A stretch of DNA of 64,000 nucleotides from Dehalococcoidia bacterium (GCA_021462855.1 JAJTXQ010000041.1:1-64000), one strand, 5' to 3'; shown: positions 50,925-60,303, counted from the stretch's first letter. Numbers and translations: made by a program. Notes: a model not told the origin generated them from the sequence alone.

Positions 50925-52276
50925 CGCGCGGCGTCCGGAGCGATGTGCGCGGGCTCGTCCCACGCGTCGGTCGCGAGCAGGTCGGCGTAGGTTTCGCGAC
51001 GGCGGATGAGCCGCGCGACGCCGTCGCGCGCGGCGACGACCGCCGGTTTGAGCGACATGTTGTAGTTGCTCGCCATCGTCAGGCAGTACGCGCCCGAAGC
51101 CGGCAGCGCGATGACGTCACCGGGCTCGGTGTGCGGCAGCCGCGCGTCCTTCACGAGCAGGTCGCCGGATTCGCAGAACTTCCCGGCGATCGTGACGGTT
51201 TCCGCAGGCTCATCGTCGGCGCGGTTGACGACGACGGCCTCGTACTTCGCGTCGTAGATCGCGGGGCGGATGTTGTCCGCCATGCCCCCGTCGACCGAGA
51301 CCCACGTGCGGAGGCCCTCGACCTCCTTGCGCGCGCCGACGGTGTACAGCGCGACGCCCGCGCGCGCGACGAGCGACCGGCCCGGCTCGACGAACAAGTG
51401 CGGCAGCGGCAGCCCGTTTTCGGCGCAGCGCCGCTTGAACGACGACACGACCGCCTCGGCGTACGTCTCGGTGGACGGCGCGGGCCGCTCGCGGATGTAC
51501 TGCGCGGCGTAGCCGCCGCCCGGGCTGTACTCGCGCAGTTCCAGGCCGTGCTTGCGGCGCATCTCCGCCGCGAAGGGCAGCATGACGGCGTTCGCCTCGT
51601 CGTACGGCTCCAGGTCGAACAGCGGCGAGCCCAGGTGGCAGTGCAGGCCACGCAGGTCGACGCCCTTCAGCCGCTGCGCTTCGGCGATCGCCTGCTCGGC
51701 GGCGCCGGTGCTGATCGGAAAGCCGAACTTCGTGTCCAGCGTGCCAGTGGTCGTCTTTGCGTGCGTGTGCGCGTCGACGCCGGGCGCGACCCGCAGGATG
51801 ATCGGCTGCGCGGCGCCGAGCGCCCGCGCGATGCGGTCGAGCATCTCGAGCTCGTGGAAGTTGTCGACGATGATCCGGCCGACGCCGGCGTCGAGCGCCT
51901 CGCGCAGTTCCTGCTCGCTCTTGTTGTTGCCGTGGAAGTGGCAGCGCGCCGCCGGAAAGCCGGCGGCCAGCGCCACCGCGAGCTCGCCGCCGGAGACGAT
52001 ATCCAGCCCGATGCCCTCTTCCGCCGCGACGGCGGCCATCCAGCGGCTGAGGTACGCCTTGGACGCGTAGGTGACCTCGGTGGCGGCGTGGCGCGAGGTG
52101 AACGCGCGCACGTACTCCCGGCACGTCTCTCGAAGCTCCGTCTCATCGAAGACGTAGAGCGGCGAGCCGAAGTCGCGCGTCAACTCCTGCGCATCGAGCC
52201 CGCCGATCGACAGGCGGCCGCGTTCGACGCGCGTCGTGCGCGGAAAGATCGATGCGTACGCGGGGTCGAACGCCAT
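50921..52276 (-). CDS. lysA: Diaminopimelate decarboxylase
   Basis: Last step of lysine synthesis: PLP-dependent decarboxylation of meso-diaminopimelate. Lys73 in TYASKAYLSRWM binds PLP; other motifs are HGNNKSEQELREAL, the phosphate-binding SPGGGYAAQY, EPGRSLVARAGVALY, SVDGGMADNIRPAIY, and CESGDLLVKD with the catalytic Cys. 451 residues. TATACT ten bases upstream and no good ribosome binding site. Its operation implies a DAP pathway, in line with a peptidoglycan wall. Confidence 0.95.
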   Translation of the reverse strand: MAFDPAYASIFPRTTRVERGRLSIGGLDAQELTRDFGSPLYVFDETELRETCREYVRAFTSRHAATEVTYASKAYLSRWMAAVAAEEGIGLDIVSGGELAVALAAGFPAARCHFHGNNKSEQELREALDAGVGRIIVDNFHELEMLDRIARALGAAQPIILRVAPGVDAHTHAKTTTGTLDTKFGFPISTGAAEQAIAEAQRLKGVDLRGLHCHLGSPLFDLEPYDEANAVMLPFAAEMRRKHGLELREYSPGGGYAAQYIRERPAPSTETYAEAVVSSFKRRCAENGLPLPHLFVEPGRSLVARAGVALYTVGARKEVEGLRTWVSVDGGMADNIRPAIYDAKYEAVVVNRADDEPAETVTIAGKFCESGDLLVKDARLPHTEPGDVIALPASGAYCLTMASNYNMSLKPAVVAARDGVARLIRRRETYADLLATDAWDEPAHIAPDAAR

Positions 52277-52285
52277 GGTGGAGGG

Positions 52286-52291
52286 AGTATA
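52286..52291 (-). promoter_or_regulatory. -10 box of lysA
   Basis: Minus-strand TATACT with its last T ten bases from the lysA ATG at 52276. Confidence 0.45.
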
Positions 52292-52375
52292 CGGAACGCA
52301 AGCCGCGGGCGCGGCGCGGGGCGAGCGGCACACGGCAACCCCGGGCCGAGGCTAGTGCGCCGCGGCGGCACGCAC

Positions 52376-52381
52376 TACCAT
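52376..52381 (+). promoter_or_regulatory. -10 box of leaderless FAD oxidoreductase
   Basis: TACCAT, last T seven bases before the ATG at 52388. Confidence 0.45.
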
Positions 52382-52387
52382 CGCCGT

Positions 52388-53692
52388 ATGGCGGATACGA
52401 TCACGATCCCCGAGCAGCAGGTGCAGGTCATCGCCGAGTGCGACGTGCTCGTCGTCGGCGGCGGCGCGGCGGGGATGTCGGCGGCGATCGCCGCGGCGCG
52501 CCAGGGCGCCGACGGGATCCTCGCCGAGCGCTACGGCTATCTCGGCGGGCTTGCGTCGGGCGGCCTGATCGCGCTGCTCCTCACGCTCGATGACGGCGAG
52601 GGGCGGCAGGTGATCGCCGGCCAGTGCCAGGAACTTGTCGAGCGGCTCGAAGCGCGCGGCGCGTGCTTCTACCCGCCAAAGGGCGAGTGGGGCGCGGCCG
52701 ACGATGCGCTCGTCGAGCGATACCGCCGGTGGGGCCTGGTGTGGGGGTCGGCGCCGCACGTCGTGCGGTACTCCGTCGCGTACGACCCGGAGGAGTACAA
52801 GTACATCGCCAACACGTGGGTCGGCGAGGCCGGCGTCCGTCTGCTTTACCACCGGTGGGCGAGCGACGCGGCGGTGGAGATGGACCGCCCGCACGGCGGC
52901 GCGCCGTGGCGGATCTCGCACGTCGTCTTCACGTCAAAGGCGGGCCGGCAGGCCGTGCGCGCGTCGTACGTGATCGATGCAACCGGTGACGGCGACATCT
53001 TCCTGCTGGCCGGCGAGTCGTACGCGCGTGAGCTCGTGCACCCGTGGCTGTGGTTCCGCATGGCCGGCGTGAACGACGCCGGCGCCGCGCAGGCGGGGCG
53101 CGAAGGGTTTTTCTTCCGCACCGTGCACGGCGGGCAGGCGCTGATGCCGTGGGGCGCCGCCGAGCGCATCTCCCGCAAGATCGACGCGACCGACCCGGAC
53201 GACCTGACGTTCGCGGAAGTCGAGTGCCGTCGCATGGTGATGGACGAGGTCGACCGCCTGCGCGCCCAGGTGCCCGGCTTCGAGGACGCGTACCTGACCG
53301 ACGTGGCGCTGACGCTGGGCATCACCGAATCGCGCCGGCTCGAGGGCGCGTACACGCTCACGCGCGAGGACATGGGCCGCGCGTTCGACGACGCGATCGC
53401 GACGACGGGTCACTGGACGAAGTACGGCGCCGTCTACCACATCCCGTACCGCAGCCTGCTGCCGCGCCGCGTGTCGAACCTGCTCGTCGCGGGACGCTGC
53501 ATCAGCGTCGACCATCGCGCGCACCACGCGACGAAGGAGATCCCGCCGGCGTTCGCCACGGGTGAGGCGGCGGGCATCGCCGCCGTGCAGGCGCTGCGTG
53601 CGGCGAAGCCGGTGCAGGAGGTCGACGTCACGGCGCTGCGCGAGGCGCTTCGCCGCGCCGGCGCCATCGTGCCGGGCGCGCCAGCGAGCTGA
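52388..53692 (+). CDS. FAD-dependent oxidoreductase
   Basis: A 434-residue flavoprotein of the FAD_oxidored family. The dinucleotide motif CDVLVVGGGAAGMSAAIAAARQGADGILAERYGYLGGLASGGLI near residue 20 is followed by VIDATGDGDIFLLAGES and the C-terminal VSNLLVAGRCISVDHRAHHATKEIPPAFATGEAAGIAA, typical of this family. Similar proteins oxidise or reduce diverse small molecules, and some are linked to glycoside or xylose metabolism; the substrate is not known here. Divergent from lysA; likely leaderless (TACCAT box seven bases upstream). Confidence 0.9.
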   Translation: MADTITIPEQQVQVIAECDVLVVGGGAAGMSAAIAAARQGADGILAERYGYLGGLASGGLIALLLTLDDGEGRQVIAGQCQELVERLEARGACFYPPKGEWGAADDALVERYRRWGLVWGSAPHVVRYSVAYDPEEYKYIANTWVGEAGVRLLYHRWASDAAVEMDRPHGGAPWRISHVVFTSKAGRQAVRASYVIDATGDGDIFLLAGESYARELVHPWLWFRMAGVNDAGAAQAGREGFFFRTVHGGQALMPWGAAERISRKIDATDPDDLTFAEVECRRMVMDEVDRLRAQVPGFEDAYLTDVALTLGITESRRLEGAYTLTREDMGRAFDDAIATTGHWTKYGAVYHIPYRSLLPRRVSNLLVAGRCISVDHRAHHATKEIPPAFATGEAAGIAAVQALRAAKPVQEVDVTALREALRRAGAIVPGAPAS

Positions 53693-53708
53693 GCAACGCC
53701 GCCTCACG

Positions 53709-54545
53709 TCAGGCGATGATCGACCGCATGGTGAGCGCGATGCTTGCCAGCGCCGCGTCGCCGCTGATGCGCGCCCGCGGGCGCACGTCGCCGGGAGCCA
53801 GCCCCGCCGTGAACAGGCGCCAGGCGTCATCCTGCCCGATCGCGATCGTGGCATCGGGAGCGCGCTCGACGTCTTCGTACAGGCCCCAGGCGCCATTGCG
53901 CGCGACGAGCGACCACGCGCCGCCCGCCTCGCCGGTGATTTCGAGACGGAGATGCGTGCCGTCGGGCGCGGCGATGTCGCGGTAGGTGTGCGGCAGCGCG
54001 CGGGCGAACGCGTCGAGCACGGGCGCGAAGAATCGCCGCGACGCCAGCGGCGCCGCGCCCACGGCATCGCGGATCTGCTGGTGGTGGTGCCACCGCTCGG
54101 TGTACTCCCGCGCGACGTCGAGCCAGTTCGGCGCCGGGCCGGGGCCGGCCCAGTCAACCGCGCCGCCGAGCGCATCGAGGTCGATCTCGCCGTAATGCCG
54201 CTCGGCGAGATCGCCGCTGAACCGGAGCATCGCCAGTACGATCGACGGGTGGAAGCGGCGCATCGCCGTGACCCACTGCTCGTTCTGCGCGTTGACCAGG
54301 TCGACGACCTCGGGCCACGCGAGGCGGGGCGCATCGCGCACGGCGCGCCAGCGGCCGCCGCCCTTCCACGAGACGACGTTCAGGTCGTCGCCGGCGATGT
54401 GCGCGGCGAGGTCTTTCACGCACCAGCCGTCGCACACCGTGGGCGCGCGCCATGTCTCGTCATCGAGCGGCTCCAGGAGCGCGAGGAGCGCCGCGCGTTC
54501 GGGCGCGAACAGGTCCAGCACGTGCACGGGTCCGAGCGGACGCAT
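53709..54545 (-). CDS. Maleylpyruvate isomerase-like DinB/TIGR03083 protein
   Basis: A 278-residue protein with an N-terminal four-helix bundle of the mycothiol-dependent maleylpyruvate isomerase type: FAPERAALLALLEPLDDETWRAPTVCDGWCVKDLAAHIAGDD, and REYTERWHHHQQIRDAVG with the metal-binding His. The C-terminal ~100 residues are an SCP2-like sterol-carrier domain (ATIAIGQDDAWRLFTAGLAPGD). Usually found with low-molecular-weight thiol systems; no mycothiol gene is nearby. Likely leaderless, TACAAT six bases upstream. Confidence 0.82.
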   Translation of the reverse strand: MRPLGPVHVLDLFAPERAALLALLEPLDDETWRAPTVCDGWCVKDLAAHIAGDDLNVVSWKGGGRWRAVRDAPRLAWPEVVDLVNAQNEQWVTAMRRFHPSIVLAMLRFSGDLAERHYGEIDLDALGGAVDWAGPGPAPNWLDVAREYTERWHHHQQIRDAVGAAPLASRRFFAPVLDAFARALPHTYRDIAAPDGTHLRLEITGEAGGAWSLVARNGAWGLYEDVERAPDATIAIGQDDAWRLFTAGLAPGDVRPRARISGDAALASIALTMRSIIA

Positions 54546-54550
54546 GGGCA

Positions 54551-54556
54551 ATTGTA
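54551..54556 (-). promoter_or_regulatory. -10 box of leaderless isomerase-like gene
   Basis: Minus-strand TACAAT with its last T six bases from the ATG at 54545. Confidence 0.5.
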
Positions 54557-54680
54557 GCGGCCCCGCAGATCTACATGTTGTCGACACGCCGGCGCGGGTT
54601 TTCCCGCTTATGCCGCATCGCGCGCGCGGCGTACGCTGGATCGAGCAACACGGGCGGTACGGCCCGCTGAAGGAGGTCGC

Positions 54681-54800
54681 ATGAAGAAGATCCTGGTGCT
54701 GCTCGGCATCGCCGCCGTGGCGTACGGTGCGTTCAAGGTGTTCAAGGGCGCCGGCGACGAATTTGCGCTGCCGGAGGAGTACGCGCCCGCGCAGGGATAG
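54681..54800 (+). CDS. 39-residue membrane peptide
   Basis: A small gene between the isomerase-like and lipid kinase genes. AGGAGG (54671-54676) is four bases before the ATG and a strong terminator follows. The peptide starts MKKILVLLGIAAVAYGAFKV, a single N-terminal transmembrane helix after two Lys, and ends in a short acidic/Pro tail (DEFALPEEYAPAQG). No catalytic residues. The helix-plus-tail layout is typical of small membrane regulators; function unknown. A TACGCT -10-like box is near 54631. Confidence 0.7.
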   Translation: MKKILVLLGIAAVAYGAFKVFKGAGDEFALPEEYAPAQG

Positions 54801-54833
54801 CGCGGCACTAACCACGAGGGTTCCTTAGCCCGT

Positions 54834-54870
54834 CAGGCGGCGCGCAATGAGGCGCGCCGCCTGTTCTTCT
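54834..54870 (+). terminator. Strong intrinsic terminator
   Basis: Perfect 12-bp stem CAGGCGGCGCGC / GCGCGCCGCCTG, six-base loop, then TTCTTCTTC; ends the 39-residue gene and may act in both directions. Confidence 0.85.
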
Positions 54871-55842
54871 TCACGGCCCGCCCACGCGCCCGACCGGGCC
54901 GGCCGGCGGCTGCCGGAACAGCGGCGTACGCAGCCGCGCCGGCACAACCACCAGGAGCGCGCCCGGCGCGACTTCGATGCGCACCGGCGTCGTCCCGTGC
55001 AGCTCGCCGTCGACCTGCACCGAAATGCCCGGCGTCTCGAAGTCGACGGTGCGCGCCGTCTCGTACGAGAGATTCGCGGAGCGCTGCTGCCGCCGCAGCA
55101 GCACGAGCGCGCCCGCCATCGCGAGGCGAAGCGCGCCGCCCCGCTTCATGATCGCGATGTCGAGCAGGCCGTCATCGGCGGCGGCGCGCGGTGTGAGGTT
55201 GACGACGCCGCCATACGAGCGCGTGTTTCCGGCGAGCATCCAGTACACGCTTGACTCGCGCGCGACGCCATCGACGACGATGCGCGCCCGGTCGGAGCGG
55301 CGGCGAAGGATCGTGGTCAGCCCGGCGATGATGTACGCCAGCGCGCCGAGCCGCCGCTTCATGCGCGCGCCGACGCGCGGGATGATCTCCGCATCGAGCC
55401 CGATGCCGCACATGAGCAGGAAGTAGCGCCCGCCCGCGCGCCCGAGGTCGACGCGCCGCCGCACGCCGCCGACGATCGCACGCATCGACACCACGGGATC
55501 CTTCGCGCACCGCGTCTCCTTCGCCCACACGTTGGCGGTGCCGCCGCGGAGCACCGCGAGCGCGACGCGCGTGCCGGCGATTCCGTTCACCACCTCGTTG
55601 ACCGTGCCGTCGCCGCCGTGCACGACGACGACGTCGACCCCGCGCGCGACGGCGTCGCGGGCGAGCGCCGTCGCGTGCGCGGGCGCCTCCGTCGCGACAG
55701 CTTCGATGCGCCAGCCGGCGTCGCGAGCGACCTGCAGCACGCGCGCGAGTTGCGCCGGCGCGATCGGGTGGCGCGCCACGGGGTTGCGGAGCAGCAGCGC
55801 CTCGACCGGGCGCGCGGGCGGGTGTGGGGTGAGCGGCAGCAT
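54871..55842 (-). CDS. Diacylglycerol/lipid kinase, YegS-DagK type
   Basis: A 323-residue lipid kinase. The ATP-binding signature VVVHGGDGTVNEVVNGIAG, RGGTANVWAKE and the late LTPRAAADDGLLDIAIMKRGGAL are conserved in the YegS/BmrU/Rv2252 family. It phosphorylates diacylglycerol or a related lipid at the membrane. Start ATG at 55842 with TAGCAT ten bases upstream. Divergent arrangement with the preceding ccr end. May connect with fakAB and gene 27210 in lipid turnover, but the link is only thematic. Confidence 0.88.
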   Translation of the reverse strand: MLPLTPHPPARPVEALLLRNPVARHPIAPAQLARVLQVARDAGWRIEAVATEAPAHATALARDAVARGVDVVVVHGGDGTVNEVVNGIAGTRVALAVLRGGTANVWAKETRCAKDPVVSMRAIVGGVRRRVDLGRAGGRYFLLMCGIGLDAEIIPRVGARMKRRLGALAYIIAGLTTILRRRSDRARIVVDGVARESSVYWMLAGNTRSYGGVVNLTPRAAADDGLLDIAIMKRGGALRLAMAGALVLLRRQQRSANLSYETARTVDFETPGISVQVDGELHGTTPVRIEVAPGALLVVVPARLRTPLFRQPPAGPVGRVGGP

Positions 55843-55851
55843 CGTCGCGTC

Positions 55852-55857
55852 ATGCTA
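55852..55857 (-). promoter_or_regulatory. -10 box of lipid kinase gene
   Basis: Minus-strand TAGCAT with last T ten bases from the ATG at 55842. Confidence 0.4.
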
Positions 55858-55925
55858 TCGCGAGACGCGGGGACGGGCGCGCTCGCGGCGCGCCCGTTGC
55901 CGGCGATTCCGTCCCGTCGTGCCGG

Positions 55926-57179
55926 TCAGGGCACATCCTTCATCCCCGTGCGGGGCGCGCCGACGAGCGCGGCCATGTTGCCGTCCGGGTTCTTGCCCTC
56001 GTACATCAGTTGGTGGCAGTCGCCGATCTCGTCGAACGTGAACGTGCGGGAGAGGCACGGGTCGATCTTGCCTTCGATGACGAGCTGGTTGAAGGCGTAC
56101 GCCTGGTCGTCGTTGGCGAAGTGCGAGCCTTGCAGCCGCTTCTGGCGCATCCACAGGTAGCGCAGGTCGACGGTCGCGTTGTAGCCGCTGGTGCCGGCGC
56201 AGATGACGACCATGCCGCCGTTGTCGACGACGAAAATCGACGTCGGGATCGTGTCCTCGCCGGGATGCTCGAAGACAATGCGCGGGTTGCGCCGCTCGCC
56301 GATCGCCTCCCAGAGCGCCTTGCCGAACGCGCGGGCGCCCTTCGTCCACTCGGCGAACTTCGCGTCGTCGGTCCAGTGGGGCAGCATGCCCCAGTGGTCG
56401 TAGTCCTTGCGGTTGAGGTAGCCCTGTGCGCCGAGCCGCTTGACGTACTCGCCCTTGGCGTCGCTGGAGACGACGGCGACGGGGATGCCGCCCATGGCGC
56501 GCGTGAGCTGGATTGCCATCGTGCCGAGGCCGCCGGCGCCGCCCCAGACGAGGACGATGTCGTTCGGGCGCACGTTGTGCGGCTTCCAGTTCGTGAGCAT
56601 GCGGTACGCCGTGGAGCCGACCAGCGTGGGCGCGGCCGCTTCCTCCCACGTCAGGTGCGGCGCCTTGGGCATGCACTGGTGCGCCCACGCCTTCGTGAAC
56701 TGGGCGAACGAGCCCCAGTTCGTCTCGTAGCCCCAGATCTTGAACGACGGCGCGAACATCGGGTCGCCGGATGCCTTCACGTCAGCGGCTTCGGGATCCC
56801 ATGAGCCGCAGTGGATGACGACCTCGTCCCCGACCTTGACGTTCGTGACCTCGGCGCCGGCCGCGTAGACGATGCCCGACGCGTCGCTGCCGCCGATGTG
56901 GAAGCCCGTCTCGTCGCCCTGGGCGGCGCGCGCCTTGATCACGTCGACGGGGACGCCGAGCGCGGCCCAGACGTTGTTGTAGTTGATGCCGGCGGCCATG
57001 ACGTAGACGAGCACCTCGCGCGGGCCGATCTCCGGCGTGGGGACGACTTCGCGCGTGAAGGCGCTCTTCGGCTCGCCGAAGTTGGCCTGGCGCACCGTCA
57101 TCGCGTGCATCCGCGGCGGGATGTGGCCGAGCGGCGGCGTCTCGCCCAGTTCGTAGAGGTCCTTCGTTACGGTGCTCAT
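55926..57179 (-). CDS. ccr: Crotonyl-CoA carboxylase/reductase
   Basis: A 417-residue NADPH-dependent enoyl-CoA carboxylase/reductase of the medium-chain dehydrogenase fold. The family-specific stretches are [30 protein letters not shown] (usually NFGSFAQF), [15 protein letters not shown] for cofactor binding, and [17 protein letters not shown], which contains the CO2-site His. It converts crotonyl-CoA to ethylmalonyl-CoA, the key step of the ethylmalonyl-CoA pathway of acetate assimilation or supply of extender units. No other pathway gene is adjacent. GGAGGCC supports the ATG at 57179. Divergent from the ABC operon across a 357-base gap. Confidence 0.93.
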   Translation of the reverse strand: MSTVTKDLYELGETPPLGHIPPRMHAMTVRQANFGEPKSAFTREVVPTPEIGPREVLVYVMAAGINYNNVWAALGVPVDVIKARAAQGDETGFHIGGSDASGIVYAAGAEVTNVKVGDEVVIHCGSWDPEAADVKASGDPMFAPSFKIWGYETNWGSFAQFTKAWAHQCMPKAPHLTWEEAAAPTLVGSTAYRMLTNWKPHNVRPNDIVLVWGGAGGLGTMAIQLTRAMGGIPVAVVSSDAKGEYVKRLGAQGYLNRKDYDHWGMLPHWTDDAKFAEWTKGARAFGKALWEAIGERRNPRIVFEHPGEDTIPTSIFVVDNGGMVVICAGTSGYNATVDLRYLWMRQKRLQGSHFANDDQAYAFNQLVIEGKIDPCLSRTFTFDEIGDCHQLMYEGKNPDGNMAALVGAPRTGMKDVP

Positions 57180-57536
57180 GTGGCCTCCGGAGGCAGGCGG
57201 GCGTCGCGCGGCGGCGCGGCTTCCCGGGTACCGGCGTGTCGGTGTGGCCCAGCATATCGGGTGGATTGCGAGCGTGCATTCGGCTTCCGGGCGGTGCGCG
57301 GAGGCGGCGTCCGGCCGATATCCACTTCGGTGGGCGGAATGTGGGCGCCACGCAGATACGTAACATAACGATGCGGGTGTGATTGCCGTGCGCTTGACGG
57401 CGGGGTTACGATTGCAACACGCAAGTCGCTCTGGGCCGTTGCAAGGAGGTGCGCCAAAGCCAACAACCCGCCTGGGGCGGCAACGCCCGAACAGTTGGAG
57501 GGGATGAAGCAGGCAGCTTCGTCCCAGGGAGGATGC
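57180..57536. promoter_or_regulatory. 357-base divergent regulatory region, ccr / ABC transporter
   Basis: No gene is seen. On the plus side a promoter is plausible at 57383-57412 (TTGCCG, 18-base spacer, TACGAT), with a ~125-base leader before the SBP start at 57537 that contains a second AAGGAGG-like site (57444-57449) not used by any open frame I can support. On the minus side a TATGTT-like box lies near 57362-57367. The central part (57355-57370) is locally AT-richer. A long leader before the SBP may hold regulatory RNA structure, but I cannot name one. Confidence 0.5.
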
Positions 57537-59276
57537 ATGAGTATTAAGAACCGATGGTTCGCCCTTGTCGTCGGGCTCCTCTCGGTCGCGCTGGTATTCG
57601 GCGCGGCGTGCGGCGGAGACGACGACGACGACGGCGACGGCGGGGGCGAGACGCCATCCGCCGGCGCTTCGGCAACCCCCAGCGGCGGCGGGGACGGCGA
57701 CCAGGCGCCCGCCGACCAGCAGAAGATCTCCATCCAGTTCCCCGAGCCCGAGTTCTACGACCCGCACCGCTCGAACTTCGAGCAGGATATTGGCGTGGAG
57801 CGCATGCTCTTCCGCGGCCTGTACAACCTGACCGACGACGGCAGCGGCGGCGTGAAGGTCGAGAACGCGATGGCCGCCGGCGACCCGACGATCAACGGCG
57901 CGGTGTACACCGTGAAGCTCGGCGCCCACAAGTGGTCGGACGGCAAGGCGGTGACGGCGCAGGACTTCGTCTACGGCATCACGCGGGCGTGTGACCCGGC
58001 GGTCGCGAGTCCCTACCAGTACCTGCTGGGCGCGGGCCTCGGCGATGTCGTTGGCTGCGACGCGCTGACGAAGAACGAAGACCCGGCGCAGGCCGAGACG
58101 CTCAAGGCCGCGCTCGGCGTGAAGGCGGTCGACGAGACGACGCTCGAGATCACGCTGACGAAGGCGATCCCGACGTTCAAGACCGTGTTCTCGCTCTGGC
58201 CGACGTTCCCGGCGCGCCAGGACGTGATCGAGGCGAAGGGCGACGCGTGGACGGACGCCGGAAACATCGTCACCAACGGCCCGTTCACGATCTCCGCGAA
58301 GACGCCGGGTGACTCGGTCGTCCTGGCGCCGAACGCGAACTGGGCCGGCAAGAAGCCCGCGCTCCAGGAGATCACGATCAAGTTCATCGATGACATCGCC
58401 GCGGCGTACAAGGCGTTCCAGAACGGCGAGCTGCAGGCGACGAGCATCCTGAGCACCGACATCAAGACGGCGAAGGCCGACGCGGACCTTGCCGACCAGC
58501 TGGTCGTCGTCGGCTCGGCGCGCATCACGGCCGTCGAGATCCAGATGGAGAACGAGGCGCTCAGCGACCTCAACCTCCGCATGGCGCTCTCGCGCTCGAT
58601 CGACCGCGAGACGCTGAACAACATCGTGTACGACGGCTCGCACAAGCCGGCGACCTACTGGGTCGTCGAGGGCGTGACGGGCTTCCAGGGCAACGCCGCG
58701 TTCGAAGACAAGATCGGCTACGACGTCGATGCGGCGAAGGCCGCGCTGAAGGCGTACACCGACAGCGGCAAGACGCTGCCGACGCTTCGATTCACGACGC
58801 GCGACACGCCACAGCGGCGCAACGAGTTCGACTTCCTGTCGAAGGCGTGGAAGGACACGCTGGGCATCGAGGTCACACCGGAGTTCGTCGACAGCAAGAC
58901 GCGCTCACAGCGCTTCAACGCCGAGGACTTCGACCTGTTCCCCGGTGGCTGGCAGCTTGACTACCCGGACATCGAGAACCCGCTCGTCGGGCTCTTTGAC
59001 ACGGATGGTGGTAACAACCACTACAACTGCTCCATGCCGGAGATCGACGCCGCGTTCGCCGAGGCGAACGCCGCGACGAGCAACGAGGCGCGCATCAAGG
59101 CGTACCAGAAGGTTGAGACGCTCGTCGTCACAAACCTCTGCGGCGTCATTCCGATGTACCAGGATGGCCTGCCGTTCCTGGTCAGCGACAAGCTCGGCGG
59201 CGTCGTGCCCAACGGCACGATTGACGCCGGTCTGCCCGGCACGTACTGCGTCGAGTGCTGGTTCGTGAAGAAGTAG
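57537..59276 (+). CDS. Family 5 ABC solute-binding lipoprotein (peptide/dipeptide type)
   Basis: A 579-residue exported lipoprotein. The signal [21 protein letters not shown] has the lipobox Cys near residue 22, then an acidic Asp/Gly linker. The family 5 domain shows [32 protein letters not shown] near the start, [16 protein letters not shown] and the C-lobe [35 protein letters not shown]. It captures peptides or other oligomers at the outer membrane face and gives them to the DppBC-like permeases. Start ATG 57537 with AGGGAGG upstream. No ATPase genes follow the permeases. Confidence 0.9.
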   Translation: MSIKNRWFALVVGLLSVALVFGAACGGDDDDDGDGGGETPSAGASATPSGGGDGDQAPADQQKISIQFPEPEFYDPHRSNFEQDIGVERMLFRGLYNLTDDGSGGVKVENAMAAGDPTINGAVYTVKLGAHKWSDGKAVTAQDFVYGITRACDPAVASPYQYLLGAGLGDVVGCDALTKNEDPAQAETLKAALGVKAVDETTLEITLTKAIPTFKTVFSLWPTFPARQDVIEAKGDAWTDAGNIVTNGPFTISAKTPGDSVVLAPNANWAGKKPALQEITIKFIDDIAAAYKAFQNGELQATSILSTDIKTAKADADLADQLVVVGSARITAVEIQMENEALSDLNLRMALSRSIDRETLNNIVYDGSHKPATYWVVEGVTGFQGNAAFEDKIGYDVDAAKAALKAYTDSGKTLPTLRFTTRDTPQRRNEFDFLSKAWKDTLGIEVTPEFVDSKTRSQRFNAEDFDLFPGGWQLDYPDIENPLVGLFDTDGGNNHYNCSMPEIDAAFAEANAATSNEARIKAYQKVETLVVTNLCGVIPMYQDGLPFLVSDKLGGVVPNGTIDAGLPGTYCVECWFVKK

Positions 59277-59306
59277 CGCGCGCGAGCGCGTGAGGGAGTG
59301 ACCGTT

Positions 59307-59335
59307 CCGGGGGAGGGCAGCGCGCCCTCCCCCGG
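59307..59335 (+). other. Perfect 12-bp GC hairpin between binding protein and permease genes
   Basis: CCGGGGGAGGGC / GCCCTCCCCCGG with a five-base loop AGCGC and no T-tract. Such hairpins often protect the upstream binding-protein mRNA and reduce permease expression. Confidence 0.75.
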
Positions 59336-59346
59336 CACACAACCAG

Positions 59347-60303
59347 ATGCTTGCCTATACGATCCGCCGCCTGCTGTGGGCAATCCCCGTCCTCTGGGCG
59401 ATCGCCACCATCACGTTCCTGTTGATGCACGCGGTACCCGGCGGGCCGTTTACGCAAGACAAGACGCTGCCACCGGCCACGCAGGCCGCGCTGAACCGGC
59501 GCTACAACCTCGATGAGCCACTTCCGAAGCAGTACGTGCTCTACCTGTGGAACGGCATGCAGGGCGACCTGGGCCTCTCGGTAAAGGGCGACCAGGAGGT
59601 GTCGGATGTCGTGCGGCGCACGTTCTTTGTGACGGCGCAGCTCGGCGCGCTCGGCTTTCTGCTCGCGGTGCTCGTGGGGATGACGCTGGGCACGCTTTCG
59701 GCGCTCAACCACAACGGGCCGCTGGACTACCTCGGCGTCGCCTTCGCGACGATCGGCGCGAGCGTGCCCCACTTCATCATGGGCGCGTTCCTCGTCATCG
59801 TGTTCGCCGTGCAGCTCAGCTGGCTCGATGTGCTCGGGTGGGGCGGGCCGCTGAAGGTCGGCCAGATCACCGACCTCGGCGTCTACGACTACCGGAAGCT
59901 CATCATCCCCGTCGTGGCGGTGAGCACGCTGCCGGCGGCGTTCATCGCGCGGATCACGCGCGCGAGCGTGCTGGAGGTGCTGAGCCAGGACTACATCCGC
60001 ACGGCGCGGGCGAAGGGGCTCCGCGAGCGGCGCGGGGTCCTTCGCCACACGATCAAGAACGCGATGATCCCGGTGCTCACGCTGATGGGCCCGCTGTTCG
60101 CGGGCCTCGTGACGGGCTCGTTCATCATCGAGACGATGTTCGGCATCCCGGGGCTCGGGCGTGAGTCGATCCGCGCGGTGATCGCGCGCGACTACAACGT
60201 GATCATGGGCACGACGCTACTGTTCACGTTCATCGTCGTCATGTCCAACCTGTTCGTCGACTTGATGTACGCGGTGGTCGACCCGCGGATCCGGTATAGC
60301 TGA
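59347..60303 (+). CDS. ABC transporter permease, DppB type
   Basis: A 318-residue inner-membrane permease with six helices. The N-terminal helix is IRRLLWAIPVLWAIATITFLLMHAVPGGPF, and the EAA coupling loop reads QDYIRTARAKGLRERRGVLRHTIKNAMIPVLT. Together with the DppC-like protein it forms the channel for the family 5 binding protein. Ribosome binding site is weak, and the GC hairpin precedes it. Its TGA overlaps the next ATG (TGATG). A Dpp/Opp/Nik-type substrate is likely but not defined. Confidence 0.92.
   Translation: MLAYTIRRLLWAIPVLWAIATITFLLMHAVPGGPFTQDKTLPPATQAALNRRYNLDEPLPKQYVLYLWNGMQGDLGLSVKGDQEVSDVVRRTFFVTAQLGALGFLLAVLVGMTLGTLSALNHNGPLDYLGVAFATIGASVPHFIMGAFLVIVFAVQLSWLDVLGWGGPLKVGQITDLGVYDYRKLIIPVVAVSTLPAAFIARITRASVLEVLSQDYIRTARAKGLRERRGVLRHTIKNAMIPVLTLMGPLFAGLVTGSFIIETMFGIPGLGRESIRAVIARDYNVIMGTTLLFTFIVVMSNLFVDLMYAVVDPRIRYS

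Noticed and set aside
55926-58643. Extension of ccr upstream to a 905-residue minus frame
   Set aside because: The sequence before the Met at 57179 is Arg-rich and antisense to the ABC binding protein; a ribosome binding site sits at 57179.
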